Source: Mycobacterium lepraemurium (GTDB lineage Bacteria > Actinomycetota > Actinomycetes > Mycobacteriales > Mycobacteriaceae). Taken from it: DNA of 64,000 nt. The notes beneath the pieces are model-generated. The model searched no databases. It was given only the letters and a program-made list of their open reading frames with translations, and was not told the origin of the DNA. Each line of letters begins with the position of its first letter. Within the stretch, counting starts at the first letter, position 1. The stretch lies in assembly GCA_002291465.1 (NCBI GenBank), contig CP021238.1:434001-498000 (forward strand), read 5' to 3'. Both the position numbers and the translations under genes were made by a program. This document shows, one piece after another, positions 1 through 9,260 of the stretch.

Positions 1-1213
1 CAGAAGTACTACATCGGCAACGCCAACCTGGCCCGGATGGTGTCCACCTTCGGTAAATTCGCCGGCGGTGCAAAGGATTCCGGGTACGTGTTCTTCGTCG
101 CCGACTCCCGACACGAGCGGTACCGGCTGATCAAGAACGTGGTGAATTCGCAGCAACTTCGCGCTGTGCGACTACCCGGTGACCGAGGCCGACATCCTGC
201 ACCGCGGCCCCGAGGCCTTCCACGCCGCGCTGAACACCGTCAACGTCTGCAAATACAACCTGGGCTGGGGCGCAGTCGGCATGTGCACGCACGCCATGTA
301 CGAGGCCGTCACGCGCGCGTCCAACCGCATCCTGTACGGCACCGTCGTCACCGACTTCGGCCATGTGCGCCGCCTGCTCATCGACGCCTACGCCCGGCTG
401 GTGGCGATGCGGCTGGTCGCCACCCGGGCCTGCGACTATATGCGCAGCGCCTCGGCCACCGACCGCCGCTACGTGCTGTACAGCCCGCTCACCAAGGCGA
501 AAATCACCGGCGAGGGCGAGCGGGTCATCACCGCGCTGTGGGACGTCATCGCCGCCCAGGGCGTGGAGAAGGACACCCTCTTCTAGGCGATGACCCGCGA
601 GATCGGCCTGCTGCCCCGGCTGGAGGGCACCGTCCACATCAACATCGGGCTGCTGGGCAAGTTCATGCCCAACTACCTGTTCGCCCCCAGTGGCGAGCTG
701 CCGGTGATCGGCCGCCGCGACGGCGCGGCCGACGACGAGTTCCTGTTCGCGCAGGGGCCGATGGGTGGGCTGGGCAAGGTGCGGTTCGGCGACTGGCGGG
801 CACCGTTCGACGGCTTCGCGCACCTGCCCAACGTCGCGCTGCTGCGCGCCCAGATCGACGTTCTGGTCGAGATGCTGGCCAGCACCACCCCGGATGCGTT
901 GCAGCAGAAGGACATCGACTTCGCCTGCGCCGTCGGGCAGTTGTTCGCCACCGTGCCCTACGCCCAGCTGATTCTGGAGGAGGCGACGCTGTCCGGCATC
1001 GACGACGCGCTGATCGACGAGATCTTCGGCGTGCTGGTCCGCGACTTCAACGCCTACGCCGTCGAGTTGAGCGACAAGCCCGCGACGACGGAGCAGCAGG
1101 CCCGTTTCGCGATGCGGATGATCCGCCGCCCCGTGCACGACCCGGCGCGCTACGACCAGATCTGGAAGGAGCAGGTGCTGCCGCTCAGCGGGGCCTACCA
1201 GATGCGGCCCTAA
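1..1213 (+). pseudogene. fadE4: Acyl-CoA dehydrogenase FadE4 (Rv0231 homologue), 3' part, broken
   Basis: The window opens inside this gene. The translation matches the C-terminal two thirds of the mycobacterial FadE4 acyl-CoA dehydrogenase, a flavoenzyme that introduces the alpha-beta double bond into acyl-CoA thioesters. The reading frame shifts at about 151-154 (the NFALCDYPVTEAD segment resumes one frame later). A TAG then interrupts the frame at 584-586 in the middle of a conserved stretch (VEKDTLF*AMTREIGLLP), where a sense codon, probably Tyr, is expected. After the TAG the same frame continues to the natural stop at 1213. Two independent lesions make a functional product unlikely. In M. 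tuberculosis fadE4 also precedes the TetR gene and R2lox, and that order holds here. The 5' end lies outside the window. Confidence 0.85.
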
Positions 1214-1267
1214 CGCTCGGCGCGCGCGCCCCTTCGCGAGCGTGCCTGCGCGAGCGCCCCTCGGCGA

Positions 1268-1287
1268 GCGTCACGCCAGCGTGACGC
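1268..1287 (+). terminator. Hairpin downstream of fadE4
   Basis: A perfect inverted repeat, GCGTCACG and CGTGACGC around a 4-base loop, lies 55 bases after the fadE4 stop. It has no U-run, which is common for mycobacterial terminator-like hairpins. Its role as a terminator is inferred from position only. Confidence 0.35.
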
Positions 1288-1335
1288 GCGGCGCGCAGGG
1301 CAGGGCGGCAAGACGCAAAGGCGCCCGCCACCCCC

Positions 1336-1376
1336 TTGGCTGTGAGCTTGCTCACAGTAGGATGACCAGTGGTCAT
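1336..1376 (+). promoter_or_regulatory. Promoter with two perfect palindromes before the TetR gene
   Basis: A -35-like TTGGCT (1336-1341) and a -10-like TAGGAT (1358-1363) are separated by 16 bases. The spacer carries the perfect palindrome TGTGAGC-TT-GCTCACA (1341-1356). The start-site region carries a second one, ATGACCA-G-TGGTCAT (1362-1376). Symmetric sites of this size over the core promoter are typical of TetR autoregulation, and the downstream gene encodes a TetR protein. The regulator itself is now broken. Confidence 0.55.
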
Positions 1377-1618
1377 TGAGATAGGAGGCGGCATTGCCCA
1401 CGGTCACTTGGGCGCGCGTCGACCCGGCTCGACGCGCGGCGATCATCGAGGCAGCGGAGTCGGAATTCGGCGCGCACGGATTCTCCCGCGGCAGCCTGAA
1501 CGTCATCGCCCGCAAGGCCGGCGTGGCCAAGGGCAGCCTGTTCCAGTACTTCGCCGACAAGCGCGATCTGTATGCGTTCATCGCCGACATCGGCAGCCAG
1601 CGGGTCTGCGGCTACATC

Positions 1619-1638
1619 GAGCAGCTGAGAGCAGCTGA
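1619..1638 (+). repeat. 10-bp tandem duplication that frameshifts the TetR gene
   Basis: GAGCAGCTGA occurs twice head to tail. Removing one copy restores the expected reading frame of the TetR homologue, so the duplication is the inactivating event rather than an ancestral feature. Confidence 0.85.
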
Positions 1639-1796
1639 TCCGCGAGCTCGACCCGACCCGGCCGTTCTTCGAATTCCTCACCGACCTGCTCGACGGGTGG
1701 GTGGCCTACTTCGCCGACCACCCGCACGAGCGGGCGCTGCACGCCGCGGCCACGCCGGAAGTCGACACCGAGGCCCGGATCAGCGTGCAGAACGTC

Positions 1797-1820
1797 ATCC
1801 ACCGCCACATCCACCGCCAC
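1797..1820 (+). repeat. 12-bp in-frame tandem duplication (IHRH twice)
   Basis: ATCCACCGCCAC is repeated exactly twice and adds four residues (IHRHIHRH) to the TetR ligand domain without shifting the frame. It resembles the nearby 10-bp duplication and the 11-bp one at 9007. Confidence 0.75.
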
Positions 1821-2096
1821 TACCTGGAGGTGCTGCGGCCGCTGGTGCGCGACGCCCGGCTGCGCGGCGACCTGCGCGCCGACTCGGACACCGACGCGCT
1901 GTTGTCGTTGCTGCTGCTGATCTTCCCGCACCTGGCGCTGGCTCCCTAACATGCGCGGACTGGATCCGGTGCTTGGGCTCAACGAGCCCACCCCCGAGCA
2001 GCCCGCGCTCGCGGTGCGCCGGCTCGTCGCGGTGCTGGCCGCCGCGTTCTCGCCGGCGCCGGCCCACTTTGCCACCCCACGATCCGAGGAGGTCAC

Positions 2097-3031
2097 ATGA
2101 ACCGAACCCGAAGCGCCTCGATGGTCCAGGGCGGTCTCAACTGGGACAGCTTGCCGCTCAAGCTTTTTGCGGGCGGCAACGTGAAATTCTGGAATCCGGC
2201 CGACATCGACTTCACCCGCGACCGGGCCGACTGGGAACGGCTCACCGACGACGAACGCAGCTACGCCACCCGGCTGTGCGCCGAGTTCATCGCCGGCGAG
2301 GAATCGGTGACTCAGGACATCCAGCCGTTCATGGCCGCGATGCGGGCCGAAGGCCGGCTCGGCGACGAGATGTATTTGACCCAGTTCGCCTTCGAGGAGG
2401 CCAAGCACGTCCAGGTGTTCCGGATGTGGCTGGACGCCGTCGGTGTCACCGACAATCTGCACCACTTCCTCGAACGACGTCCCCAGCTACCGGACGATCT
2501 TCTACGAGGAGCTGCCCGACTGCCTGAACGCGCTGACGATCGATCCGTCGCCGGCCGCCCAGGTCCGGGCGTCGGTGACCTCAACCACATGGTCGAAGGC
2601 ATGCTGGCGCTGACCGGATACTTCGGCTGGCACAAGATCTGCGTGGAACGCGGCATCCTGCCCGGCATGCAGGAACTGGTGTGGCGCATCGGCGACGACA
2701 AGCGCCGGCACATGGCGTGGGCACCTTTACCTGCCGCCGGCACGTCGCCGCCGACGACGCCAACTGGGGTGTCTTCGAAACCCGGACGAACGAACTGATG
2801 CTGCTCGGGCTGCGCCTGATCGAAGAGGGCTTCGCGCTCTACGACCCGATGCCCTTCGACCTGTCGGTGGACGAGTTCATGGCCTACGCCAGCGACAAGG
2901 GCATGCGGCGCTTCGGCACCATCGCCAGCGCCCGGGGCCGCCCGCTGGCCGAGATCGACCTGGACTACACGCCCGTGCAGCTCGAGGACACGTTCGCCGA
3001 CGAGGACGCCCGCGCGCTGGCCGCGGTGTGA
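2097..3031 (+). pseudogene. nrdB: R2-like ligand-binding oxidase (Rv0233, annotated nrdB), broken
   Basis: This is the R2lox ferritin-like protein. The family binds a Mn/Fe cofactor, forms a Val-Tyr ether cross-link, and is not the true RNR small subunit. Carboxylate and His ligand motifs remain ([31 protein letters not shown]). Three single-base indels break it: an extra C near 2475, a lost A between 2581 and 2582, and a lost G near 2719-2721. The lost A falls in the codon expected for the cross-linking Tyr (VTYNHMVEG). The last ligand motif should read ExxH but reads KRRH (GDDKRRHM), so a metal-ligand Glu has become Lys. Start and stop are otherwise as expected, and the ATG overlaps the end of the TetR gene. 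Confidence 0.85.
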
Positions 3032-3097
3032 CGGCGAGCAGACGCAAAAGCCCCCAATGTCACGGCGTGTCGGGGAATTTCACGTCTGCTCGGCGGG

Positions 3098-4516
3098 TCA
3101 CTCGACCTTCGAGCCGCCGCCGGCGTCTCCGCTCTTCGACGACCCGATCCAGACGGTCTTGGCGTTGCAGAACGCGCGGATGCCCAGGCCGGCGAGCTCG
3201 CGGCCGTAGCCGGACCGCTTGACGCCGCCGAACCCCAGCTCGGGGTAGGACACCGTCATGCCGTTGATGAAGACTTGGCCGGCCTCGATGTCGTCGATGA
3301 AGCGCTGCTGCTCGGCCGCATCGTTGGTCCAGGCGTTGGACCCCAGTCCGAAGGTGGTGGCGTTGGCGATCTCGATGGCTTCGTCGATGTCGGTGGCCCG
3401 GTACATCGACGCGACCGGCCCGAACACCTCCTCGGTGTACAGCGCCATGTCCTTGGTGATGTCGGTGACCACGGTCGGCGGGTAGAACCAGCCCGGCCCG
3501 TCGAGCGGCTTGCCGCCGCAGCGCAGCGTGGCGCCCGCGGCCACGGCGTCGTCGACCTGCTTGGCGATCTCGTCGCGGCCCGACTCGGTGGCCAGCGGGC
3601 CCACGTCGGTGGCCGGGTCGGTGGGGTCGCCGACTTTCAGCGCTTTCATCTGTTCGACGAACTTGTCGACGAACGTGTCGTAGATGTCGGTGTGCATGAT
3701 GAACCGCTTGGCCGCGATGCAGGATTGGCCGTTGTTCTGCACCCGGGCGGTAACCGCGGTCTTGACGGCCTCATCCAGGTCGGCCGAGGGCATCACGATG
3801 AACGGGTCGCTGCCGCCGAGCTCGAGCACGGTGGGCTTGATCTCGTCGCCGGCGATGGCCGCCACCGACTGGCCGGCCGGTTCGCTGCCGGTCAGGGTGG
3901 CCGCGGCCACCCGCGGGTCGCGCAGAATACGCTCGACCGCGCTGGACGGCACCAGCAGGGTCTGGAAGCAGCCCTCGGGGAAGCCGCCGCGGGTGATGAC
4001 GTCGGCCAGATACAGCGCGCTCTGCGGCACGTTCGACGCGTGCTTGAGGATGCCGACGTTGCCGGCCATCAGCGCCGGCGCGGCGAACCGCACCGCCTGC
4101 CACAGCGGAAAGTTCCACGGCATCACGGCCAGCACCACGCCGAGCGGCTGGTAGCGGATGTATGCCCGGGCCGCGCCGACCTTGCCGGCGTCGGCCGGCT
4201 CGTCGGCCAGCAGCTGCTCGGCGTTCTGCGCGTAGTAGCGAAAACCCTTGGCGCACTTGAGCGCTTCTGCCTCGGCCGACTTGAGGCTCTTGCCCATCTC
4301 CAGCGTCATCATGGCGGCCACCTCGTCGGCCTCGGCCTCGAGCAGGTCGGCGGTGACGTTGGCCCACTGGGCGCGCTGGGCGAACGTGGTGGAGTGGCGG
4401 TAGTCGAGGAAGCGTTCGTAGGCGCCGGCGATAGCGGCATCGACTTCCGCATCGCTGGCCGGGGTGAAGGTTTTGACCGTCTCGCCGGTTGCGGGGTTGA
4501 TGGTGGCGATGGGCAC
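3098..4516 (-). CDS. gabD1: Succinate-semialdehyde dehydrogenase GabD1 (NADP+)
   Basis: Intact 472-residue aldehyde dehydrogenase, the Rv0234c homologue, oxidising succinic semialdehyde to succinate in the cytosol. The catalytic Cys lies in NNGQSC (Cys266), the general-base Glu in VLELGGSDP (Glu232), and the cofactor-binding GSEPAGQS near residue 210. Length and order match M. tuberculosis. It is convergent with the R2lox remnant and divergent from the acetolactate synthase-like gene, with an 80-base gap to that gene. It could feed succinate to the succinate dehydrogenase encoded further along. No lesions are seen, in contrast to the three genes before it. Confidence 0.9.
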   Translation of the reverse strand: MPIATINPATGETVKTFTPASDAEVDAAIAGAYERFLDYRHSTTFAQRAQWANVTADLLEAEADEVAAMMTLEMGKSLKSAEAEALKCAKGFRYYAQNAEQLLADEPADAGKVGAARAYIRYQPLGVVLAVMPWNFPLWQAVRFAAPALMAGNVGILKHASNVPQSALYLADVITRGGFPEGCFQTLLVPSSAVERILRDPRVAAATLTGSEPAGQSVAAIAGDEIKPTVLELGGSDPFIVMPSADLDEAVKTAVTARVQNNGQSCIAAKRFIMHTDIYDTFVDKFVEQMKALKVGDPTDPATDVGPLATESGRDEIAKQVDDAVAAGATLRCGGKPLDGPGWFYPPTVVTDITKDMALYTEEVFGPVASMYRATDIDEAIEIANATTFGLGSNAWTNDAAEQQRFIDDIEAGQVFINGMTVSYPELGFGGVKRSGYGRELAGLGIRAFCNAKTVWIGSSKSGDAGGGSKVE

Positions 4517-4596
4517 GCTGGCCCTCCTTCGTCTGCGTGCTTGGTGAAACGTCCGACGTCCAGCCTGCCACTATCGTGGCCAACGGGAGGTGTCGG

Positions 4597-6243
4597 ATGA
4601 GCAAAGCCGCTGAGCTGATTGTCAAGTGCCTGGAAAACGAGGGGGTTTCCGTCGTGTTCGGGTTGCCCGGCGAGGAGAACATCCGCTTCGTGCAGGCGCT
4701 GGCCGCCTCACCGATCCGCTATGTGCTGACCCGGCACGAGCAGGCCGCCTCCTTCATGGCCGAGATGTACGGGCGGGTCACCGGCCGGGCGGCGGTGGTG
4801 TCGGCCACGCTGGGGCCCGGCGCGATCAACATGCAACTCGGGGTCGCCGACGCCACCACCAACAGCACCCCGCTGGTCGCCATCTCTGCGCAGGTGGGTC
4901 ACGACCGGGAGTTCAAGGAGTCGCATCAATACGTCGACCTGGTGTCGATGTTCGCCCCGATCACCCGGTGGGCGGCCGGCATCCCGACCGCGCGCGCCAT
5001 CCCCGAGATGGTGCGCAAGGCGTTCAAACTCGCCGAGTCCGAGCGCCCGGCCGCGGTGTATCTGGCGGTGCCCGAACACATCGATGCCGACGAGACCGAC
5101 TACGACCTGGGGCCGTTGCCGCGCAACGTGGTCCGGCCCGACGCCCCGTCGCCGCGCCAGGTGGAACGCGCCGCGCAGATCCTGCGCAACGCCAAGCGAC
5201 CGGTGGTGCTGGCCGGGCACGGCGCGGCGCGCGCGGACGCCACCAAGGCGCTGGTGCGCTTCTCCGAGGAGTTCGGCATCCAGGTGGCCAACACCTTCCA
5301 CGGCAAGGGCGTTATGCCCGACGACCACTCCAACAGCATCGGCACGCTGGGCTTCATGCGGCACGACTACGTCAACTTCGGGTTCGACCACGCCGACGCC
5401 GTCATCGCCGTCGGCTACGAATTGCAGGAGTTCGACCCGGTCCGGATCAACCCGCAGGCCGACAAGAAGATCATCCACATGCACCGGTTCCCGGCCGAGG
5501 TGGACGCGCACTACTCGGTTGACGTGGGCATCATCGGCGACATCAGCGATTCGCTGAACGCGCTGACCGACGCGCTGTCCGGTCACCGTTTCGAGCACGC
5601 CGCCGACGTGCCCGGCTCCGGGCTGTTGGCCGACGAATTCGCGCGCGGGCAACAGGATTCGCGTTATCCGCTGGCGCCGGCGCGGGTGGTTGCCGACACC
5701 CGGGCGGCGCTGGGCCACAGCGACGTGGTGCTGGTCGACACCGGCGCCACCAAGATGTGGATGGCCCGGCTGTACCCGACCTACGAGCGCAACACCTGCC
5801 TGATCTCAAATGGCTTGTCCACCATGAGCTTTGCCCTGCCCGGGGCGTTCGGGGTGAAGCTTGCTCAGCCGCAGTCCAAGGTGCTGGCCGTGATCGGCGA
5901 CGGCGCGTTCCTGATGAACTCCCAGGAGATCGAGACCGCCGTGCGCGAACGCATCCCGCTGGTGGTGCTGATCTGGGAGGACGGCGGCTACGGTTTGATC
6001 GAATGGAAGATGGACCTCGAACTCGGTGCACACTACTACGTAAAATTCGCCAACCCCGACGTGGTCGCCTACGCAGAAAGCTTCGGCGCCAAGGGATATC
6101 GGGTCTCTCATGCCGACGAACTGTTGCCCACGCTGCGGGCCGCGCTCGACGACGACGGCGTCTCGCTGATCAGCTGCCCGGTCGACTACTCCGAGAACCT
6201 GCGGCTGACCAACCGCCTCGGTGAGCTCGACGAAACGCTGTGA
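4597..6243 (+). CDS. Thiamine-diphosphate enzyme, acetolactate synthase-like
   Basis: Intact 548-residue ThDP-dependent enzyme. The ATG at 4597 follows GGGAGG at 4585-4590. The N-terminal Pyr domain has the catalytic Glu (TRHEQAAS, Glu48), followed by a central domain. The C-terminal PP domain has the GDG cofactor motif (VIGDGAFLMNSQEIETAV) and EDGGYGLIEWK in the place of the usual second half of that motif. It looks like the large subunit of the catabolic-type (AlsS-like) acetolactate synthase, condensing two pyruvates. No small regulatory subunit lies beside it. Related decarboxylases cannot be excluded from motifs alone. A broken LysR regulator follows 39 bases later and may once have controlled it. 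Confidence 0.8.
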   Translation: MSKAAELIVKCLENEGVSVVFGLPGEENIRFVQALAASPIRYVLTRHEQAASFMAEMYGRVTGRAAVVSATLGPGAINMQLGVADATTNSTPLVAISAQVGHDREFKESHQYVDLVSMFAPITRWAAGIPTARAIPEMVRKAFKLAESERPAAVYLAVPEHIDADETDYDLGPLPRNVVRPDAPSPRQVERAAQILRNAKRPVVLAGHGAARADATKALVRFSEEFGIQVANTFHGKGVMPDDHSNSIGTLGFMRHDYVNFGFDHADAVIAVGYELQEFDPVRINPQADKKIIHMHRFPAEVDAHYSVDVGIIGDISDSLNALTDALSGHRFEHAADVPGSGLLADEFARGQQDSRYPLAPARVVADTRAALGHSDVVLVDTGATKMWMARLYPTYERNTCLISNGLSTMSFALPGAFGVKLAQPQSKVLAVIGDGAFLMNSQEIETAVRERIPLVVLIWEDGGYGLIEWKMDLELGAHYYVKFANPDVVAYAESFGAKGYRVSHADELLPTLRAALDDDGVSLISCPVDYSENLRLTNRLGELDETL

Positions 6244-6282
6244 AAAGCCGCCGCGGCAGCGACGGTCATTGACAATGGGCTG

Positions 6283-7206
6283 ATGTTGTTTCGTCAGCTG
6301 GAGTACTTCGTCGCGCTTGCCTCCGAGCGTCACTTCGCGCGGGCCGCCCGCGCGTGTTACGTGTCCCACCGCGCTCTCGGAGGCCATCCGCAAGCGCGAG
6401 CAGGAACTCAACGTGCCCCTGGTGCGTCGCGGGCAGAAGTTCGAAGGGCTGACGCCCGAGGGCGAGCGGCTGGTGCTGTGGGCGCGGCGCATCCTGGCCG
6501 ACCACGACGCCCTCAAGCAGGAGGTCGCCGCGCTGCAGACCGGCCTGACCGGCGAGCTGCGCCTCGGCGTCATCCCGGCGGCCTCGAGCATCGTCGCCCT
6601 GCTCACCGATCCCTTCTGCGCCGCCCATCCGCTGGTGCGGGTGCAGCTCGAGGCCAGCCTGCGGTCGGCCGAGATCGTGCAGCGACTGCGCCGGTTCGAG
6701 CTGGACGCCGGGGTCCTCTACCCCGACCGGCAGGATGTCGCCGACCTGCTGGTGACCCCGCTCTACACCGAGCAGCAGGTGCTCATCGCCGGCGCCGAGT
6801 TGCTCCCCGACCCGTCGGAGACCATCAGCTGGTCCGACGCGCTGACGCTGCCGGTGTGCCTGCTGAACCAGGGCATGCGCGGCCGCCGGCTCATCGACGA
6901 CGCCCTGGCCACGCTGGAGCTCACGGTCACGCCGAAGCTCGAGACCGACTCCGTCGCCACGCTGCTGGCGCACGTCGGTACCGGCCGGTGGGTGAGCATC
7001 ATCCCGCAGACCTGGATCCACTCGCTGCACCCGCCGGCGCGCGCATCCTGCGGCTGGAGAACCCGACCGTCACCGCCACGGTCGCGCTGGTCACCAGCGC
7101 CACCGAGCCGGGCTCGGTGCTGACTCGCGCGTTGGTGCAGACCGCGCGGGGCGCCGGCATCAATGACGTGTTGCGCAAGGCCGCGCCCGGATACTCCGCG
7201 CGCTAG
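6283..7206 (+). pseudogene. LysR-family regulator, broken
   Basis: The N-terminal winged helix is recognisable (MLFRQLEYFVALASERHFARAA). Two bases are missing at about 6371-6375, inside the recognition helix (YVSQPALSEAIRK expected). The middle of the protein, with the substrate-binding domain (TGELRLGVIPAASSIVALL), runs in the next frame from about 6380 to 7030. A second indel near 7040 moves the last 50 residues back to the first frame, ending at 7206. It lies directly after the acetolactate synthase-like gene on the same strand, so it was probably the local regulator. Confidence 0.8.
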
Positions 7207-7350
7207 CCGCCACCGGCCGTGATCGGCCGGGCCTATCACCCCGGTCGGAACTACGTCTTGGACGCCCTCGGCGACCGCGCGCGAGACTGAAAGTGCTTCG
7301 GAAGCGACGAATCCACCGGCCGCAGGGCCGATTTCACCTCAGGAGAGACC

Positions 7351-7458
7351 ATGAATCACTGCCGGCGCGTGCCGTGCCGCGATTCGGTGGTCGCCGCGAA
7401 CACTGAAGACGGCACCACCTCGACCCACCGTTCGACCCATCGCGGGGCCGCGCGATGA
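7351..7458 (+). CDS. Small leader-like ORF overlapping the PucR gene
   Basis: A 35-codon ORF starts at ATG 7351 behind AGGAGAG (7341-7347) and ends in a TGA that overlaps the ATG of the next gene (ATGA at 7455-7458). The peptide is rich in Arg, His and Thr and I recognise no family. A good ribosome site and a coupling overlap make translation plausible. It may be a leader peptide or the original N-terminus of the PucR-like gene displaced by a frameshift. Confidence 0.4.
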   Translation: MNHCRRVPCRDSVVAANTEDGTTSTHRSTHRGAAR

Positions 7459-8666
7459 AAGATTTCCGGGCGCCGGTCAACGGCGTCGACGGCGATTCCG
7501 CTTCCGCGCTGGTTGCGGTGCCCAAATCCCAAGGTGCCCAAACGATCCGTCCGGACTCCGTTTCCCGACTCGTCGGCGCGTTGCTCGACGATCACGCCGC
7601 GGTGGTCGGTCACGTCCGCAGCGTCATTCGGTCCCGGCTTCCGGTCTACCGCTAGGTTGCCGACGAGGCACTCGAGGCCGAGCTCGAGTGGGTCTTGCGG
7701 TCCGCCGTCGGCGGGCGCGAGGCGTTGCACGAGCCGCAGATCGCGGGCCTCGCCGCGATCGGCGAGGCGCGGGCGCGCGACGGCGTACCCGTCGACGACA
7801 TGCTGCGCGCCTGGCGGATCGGCGTCGAGGTGGTGGTGGAGTGCGCGCGTGAGGCGGCGCGACGGTTGGGCGTCGACGATGCGCGGTTGCTGGAACTCGT
7901 TCAGTCGGCACTGGTATGGTCCGACATCGCCACGGCGACCTCGGCCAAGGCGCATCGGCGGACCGAACGCGCGCTGGCCCTCGAGGCCGAGGAGAGTGGC
8001 GCGGAGTTCGTTCGGGGTGCGCTGATGGGTTCGTTCCCGGCCGCCGAGCTGCGCATGCACGCCGAGCTGCGTGGGCTGGACCCCGGCGCCGAGTATGTGG
8101 CCGTCCGCGCGCGCCTGGGCGGCGACGGCCCCCATCTCCGGCTGGAGCAGACGCTTGGTTTCCAAGACCCGGCGCACAGTCGACGCGGTCTGTGCGCCCT
8201 GCTCGACGGCGACCTCGCCGGCTTCCTGATCGAGCCGCCCCGCGACGTCGAGGGTGTCGTGGGTTTCGGCCCCCCAGGCCGCTGACGCGGTTGAGCGAGT
8301 CCTACCGGATGGCGGCGCGCGCGCTGGTGACCGCGGAGGCCTGCGGGTTGCGCGGCGCCTACGACATCGCCGCGCTGGGCCTGCGCACGGCCGTGGCGAT
8401 CGACGCCGACGTCGGCGAGCTGCTGCGGAAGCGCTACTTGGAGCCGCTGTCCGTCGGCGGTTCGAGCCGTGAACTGATTGCCACGGTCCGGACGTACCTG
8501 GCGTGCGGGATGCACGTGGAGCGCACGGCGACAAGGTTATTCGTCCATCAGAACACCGTGCGGTATCAGCTGGCAGGTTCGAGGAGCTGACCGGCGCCAG
8601 CCTGCGGACACCAAGGTGGTCACCGAAGTGTGGTGGGTTCTCGAGTTGGCGGCGATGCGCCTGTAG
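7455..8666 (+). pseudogene. PucR/CdaR-type helix-turn-helix regulator, broken
   Basis: The protein resembles actinobacterial PucR-family regulators: an N-terminal RsbRD-like region (SRLVGALLDDHAAVV), a central GGDEF-like region, and a C-terminal helix-turn-helix (VERTATRLFVHQNTVRYQL). A TAG at 7653-7655 interrupts the first domain (RLPVYR*VADEALEAEL) with the same frame continuing after it. Frameshifts follow at about 8270-8275, 8575 and 8607. They split the tail (LTGASLR, then VVTEVWWVLELAAMRL) that ends in TAG at 8664-8666. Four lesions in 1.2 kb leave no functional product. Targets are unknown. Confidence 0.75.
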
Positions 8667-8706
8667 CGGTCCCGAGGACGGGCCGCAAGCCGATACGGTG
8701 GATGCC

Positions 8707-9086
8707 ATGCGCCGCGTGGACTACGTCATCCAATATGTCGAGTCACTCGAGCGGTCGGTGACGTTCTACCGGGACGTGATCGGGCTCGAGGTGCGCATCG
8801 AGGGCGACGGCTATGTCGAGTTCGAGATGCCCAACACCAAGTTCTCGCTTTTCGAACGCTCCAAGCTTCCCGAGCTGATCGGTCGCGAGGGCGGCACCGC
8901 GCCGTGCGGCGAGATCGGTTTTCTGGTCGATGACGTGGACGAGGAAGCGACGCGGTTGCGGGGGCTCGGCGTCGAGATCCTCAGCGGACCGGTGGACCGG
9001 CCCTGGCGGGAAAGGACCGGGAAAGGACGCTGCACATCGCCGATCCGGACGGCAACGTCATCGAATTCGCACAGAAGCTTCGATGA
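8707..9086 (+). pseudogene. VOC/glyoxalase-fold protein, frameshifted
   Basis: A 122-residue vicinal-oxygen-chelate protein would be read from ATG 8707 if one copy of an 11-bp tandem duplication (9007-9028) were removed. The frame would then end DPDGNVIEFAQKLR and stop at 9084-9086. The first 100 residues are intact (RRVDYVIQYVESLERSVTFYRD; EIGFLVDDVDEEATRL). The last conserved Glu ligand region (NVIEFAQ) is lost from the actual frame. The substrate is unknown. VOC proteins include glyoxalases and dioxygenases. Confidence 0.75.
9007..9028 (+). repeat. 11-bp tandem duplication inactivating the VOC gene
   Basis: CGGGAAAGGAC occurs twice in direct tandem. Deleting one copy rejoins the VOC reading frame exactly, so this is a recent inactivating duplication. 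Confidence 0.85.
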
Positions 9087-9260
9087 CGTCCCGGCCCGGA
9101 ACCGACGCGGCGGCGCTGTTGCCGAGTTTGCGGCGGCGCGTTCGTAGTGGTTGTAGCGGTTTCCAAACGGGTGCCCCGATGTCCGTGACAATCCCGGCGG
9201 CCGCTCCGTAGCCGGCGCCCTCACTTCGAGGGGTCACTGTCGTGACGGGAGGAGCCAACG

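Larger units (their letters stand above)
1394..2099 (+). pseudogene. TetR-family regulator, Rv0232 homologue, broken
   Basis: A TTG start at 1394 follows a strong AGGAGG (1384-1389). The N-terminal helix-turn-helix is clear (RRAAIIEAAESEFGAHGF, then GSLNVIARKAGVAKGSLFQYF). A perfect 10-bp tandem duplication (1619-1638) shifts the frame just after the DNA-binding domain. The ligand domain resumes in another frame (AYFADHPHERALHAAATPEV). It carries an in-frame 12-bp duplication (1797-1820) and ends early at 1949, because one extra A turns a Tyr codon into TAA. Without that base the frame would run to the TGA at 2097-2099, which overlaps the ATG of the next gene. That overlap suggests the two genes were translationally coupled. 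The order fadE4-tetR-R2lox matches M. tuberculosis. Confidence 0.8.
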
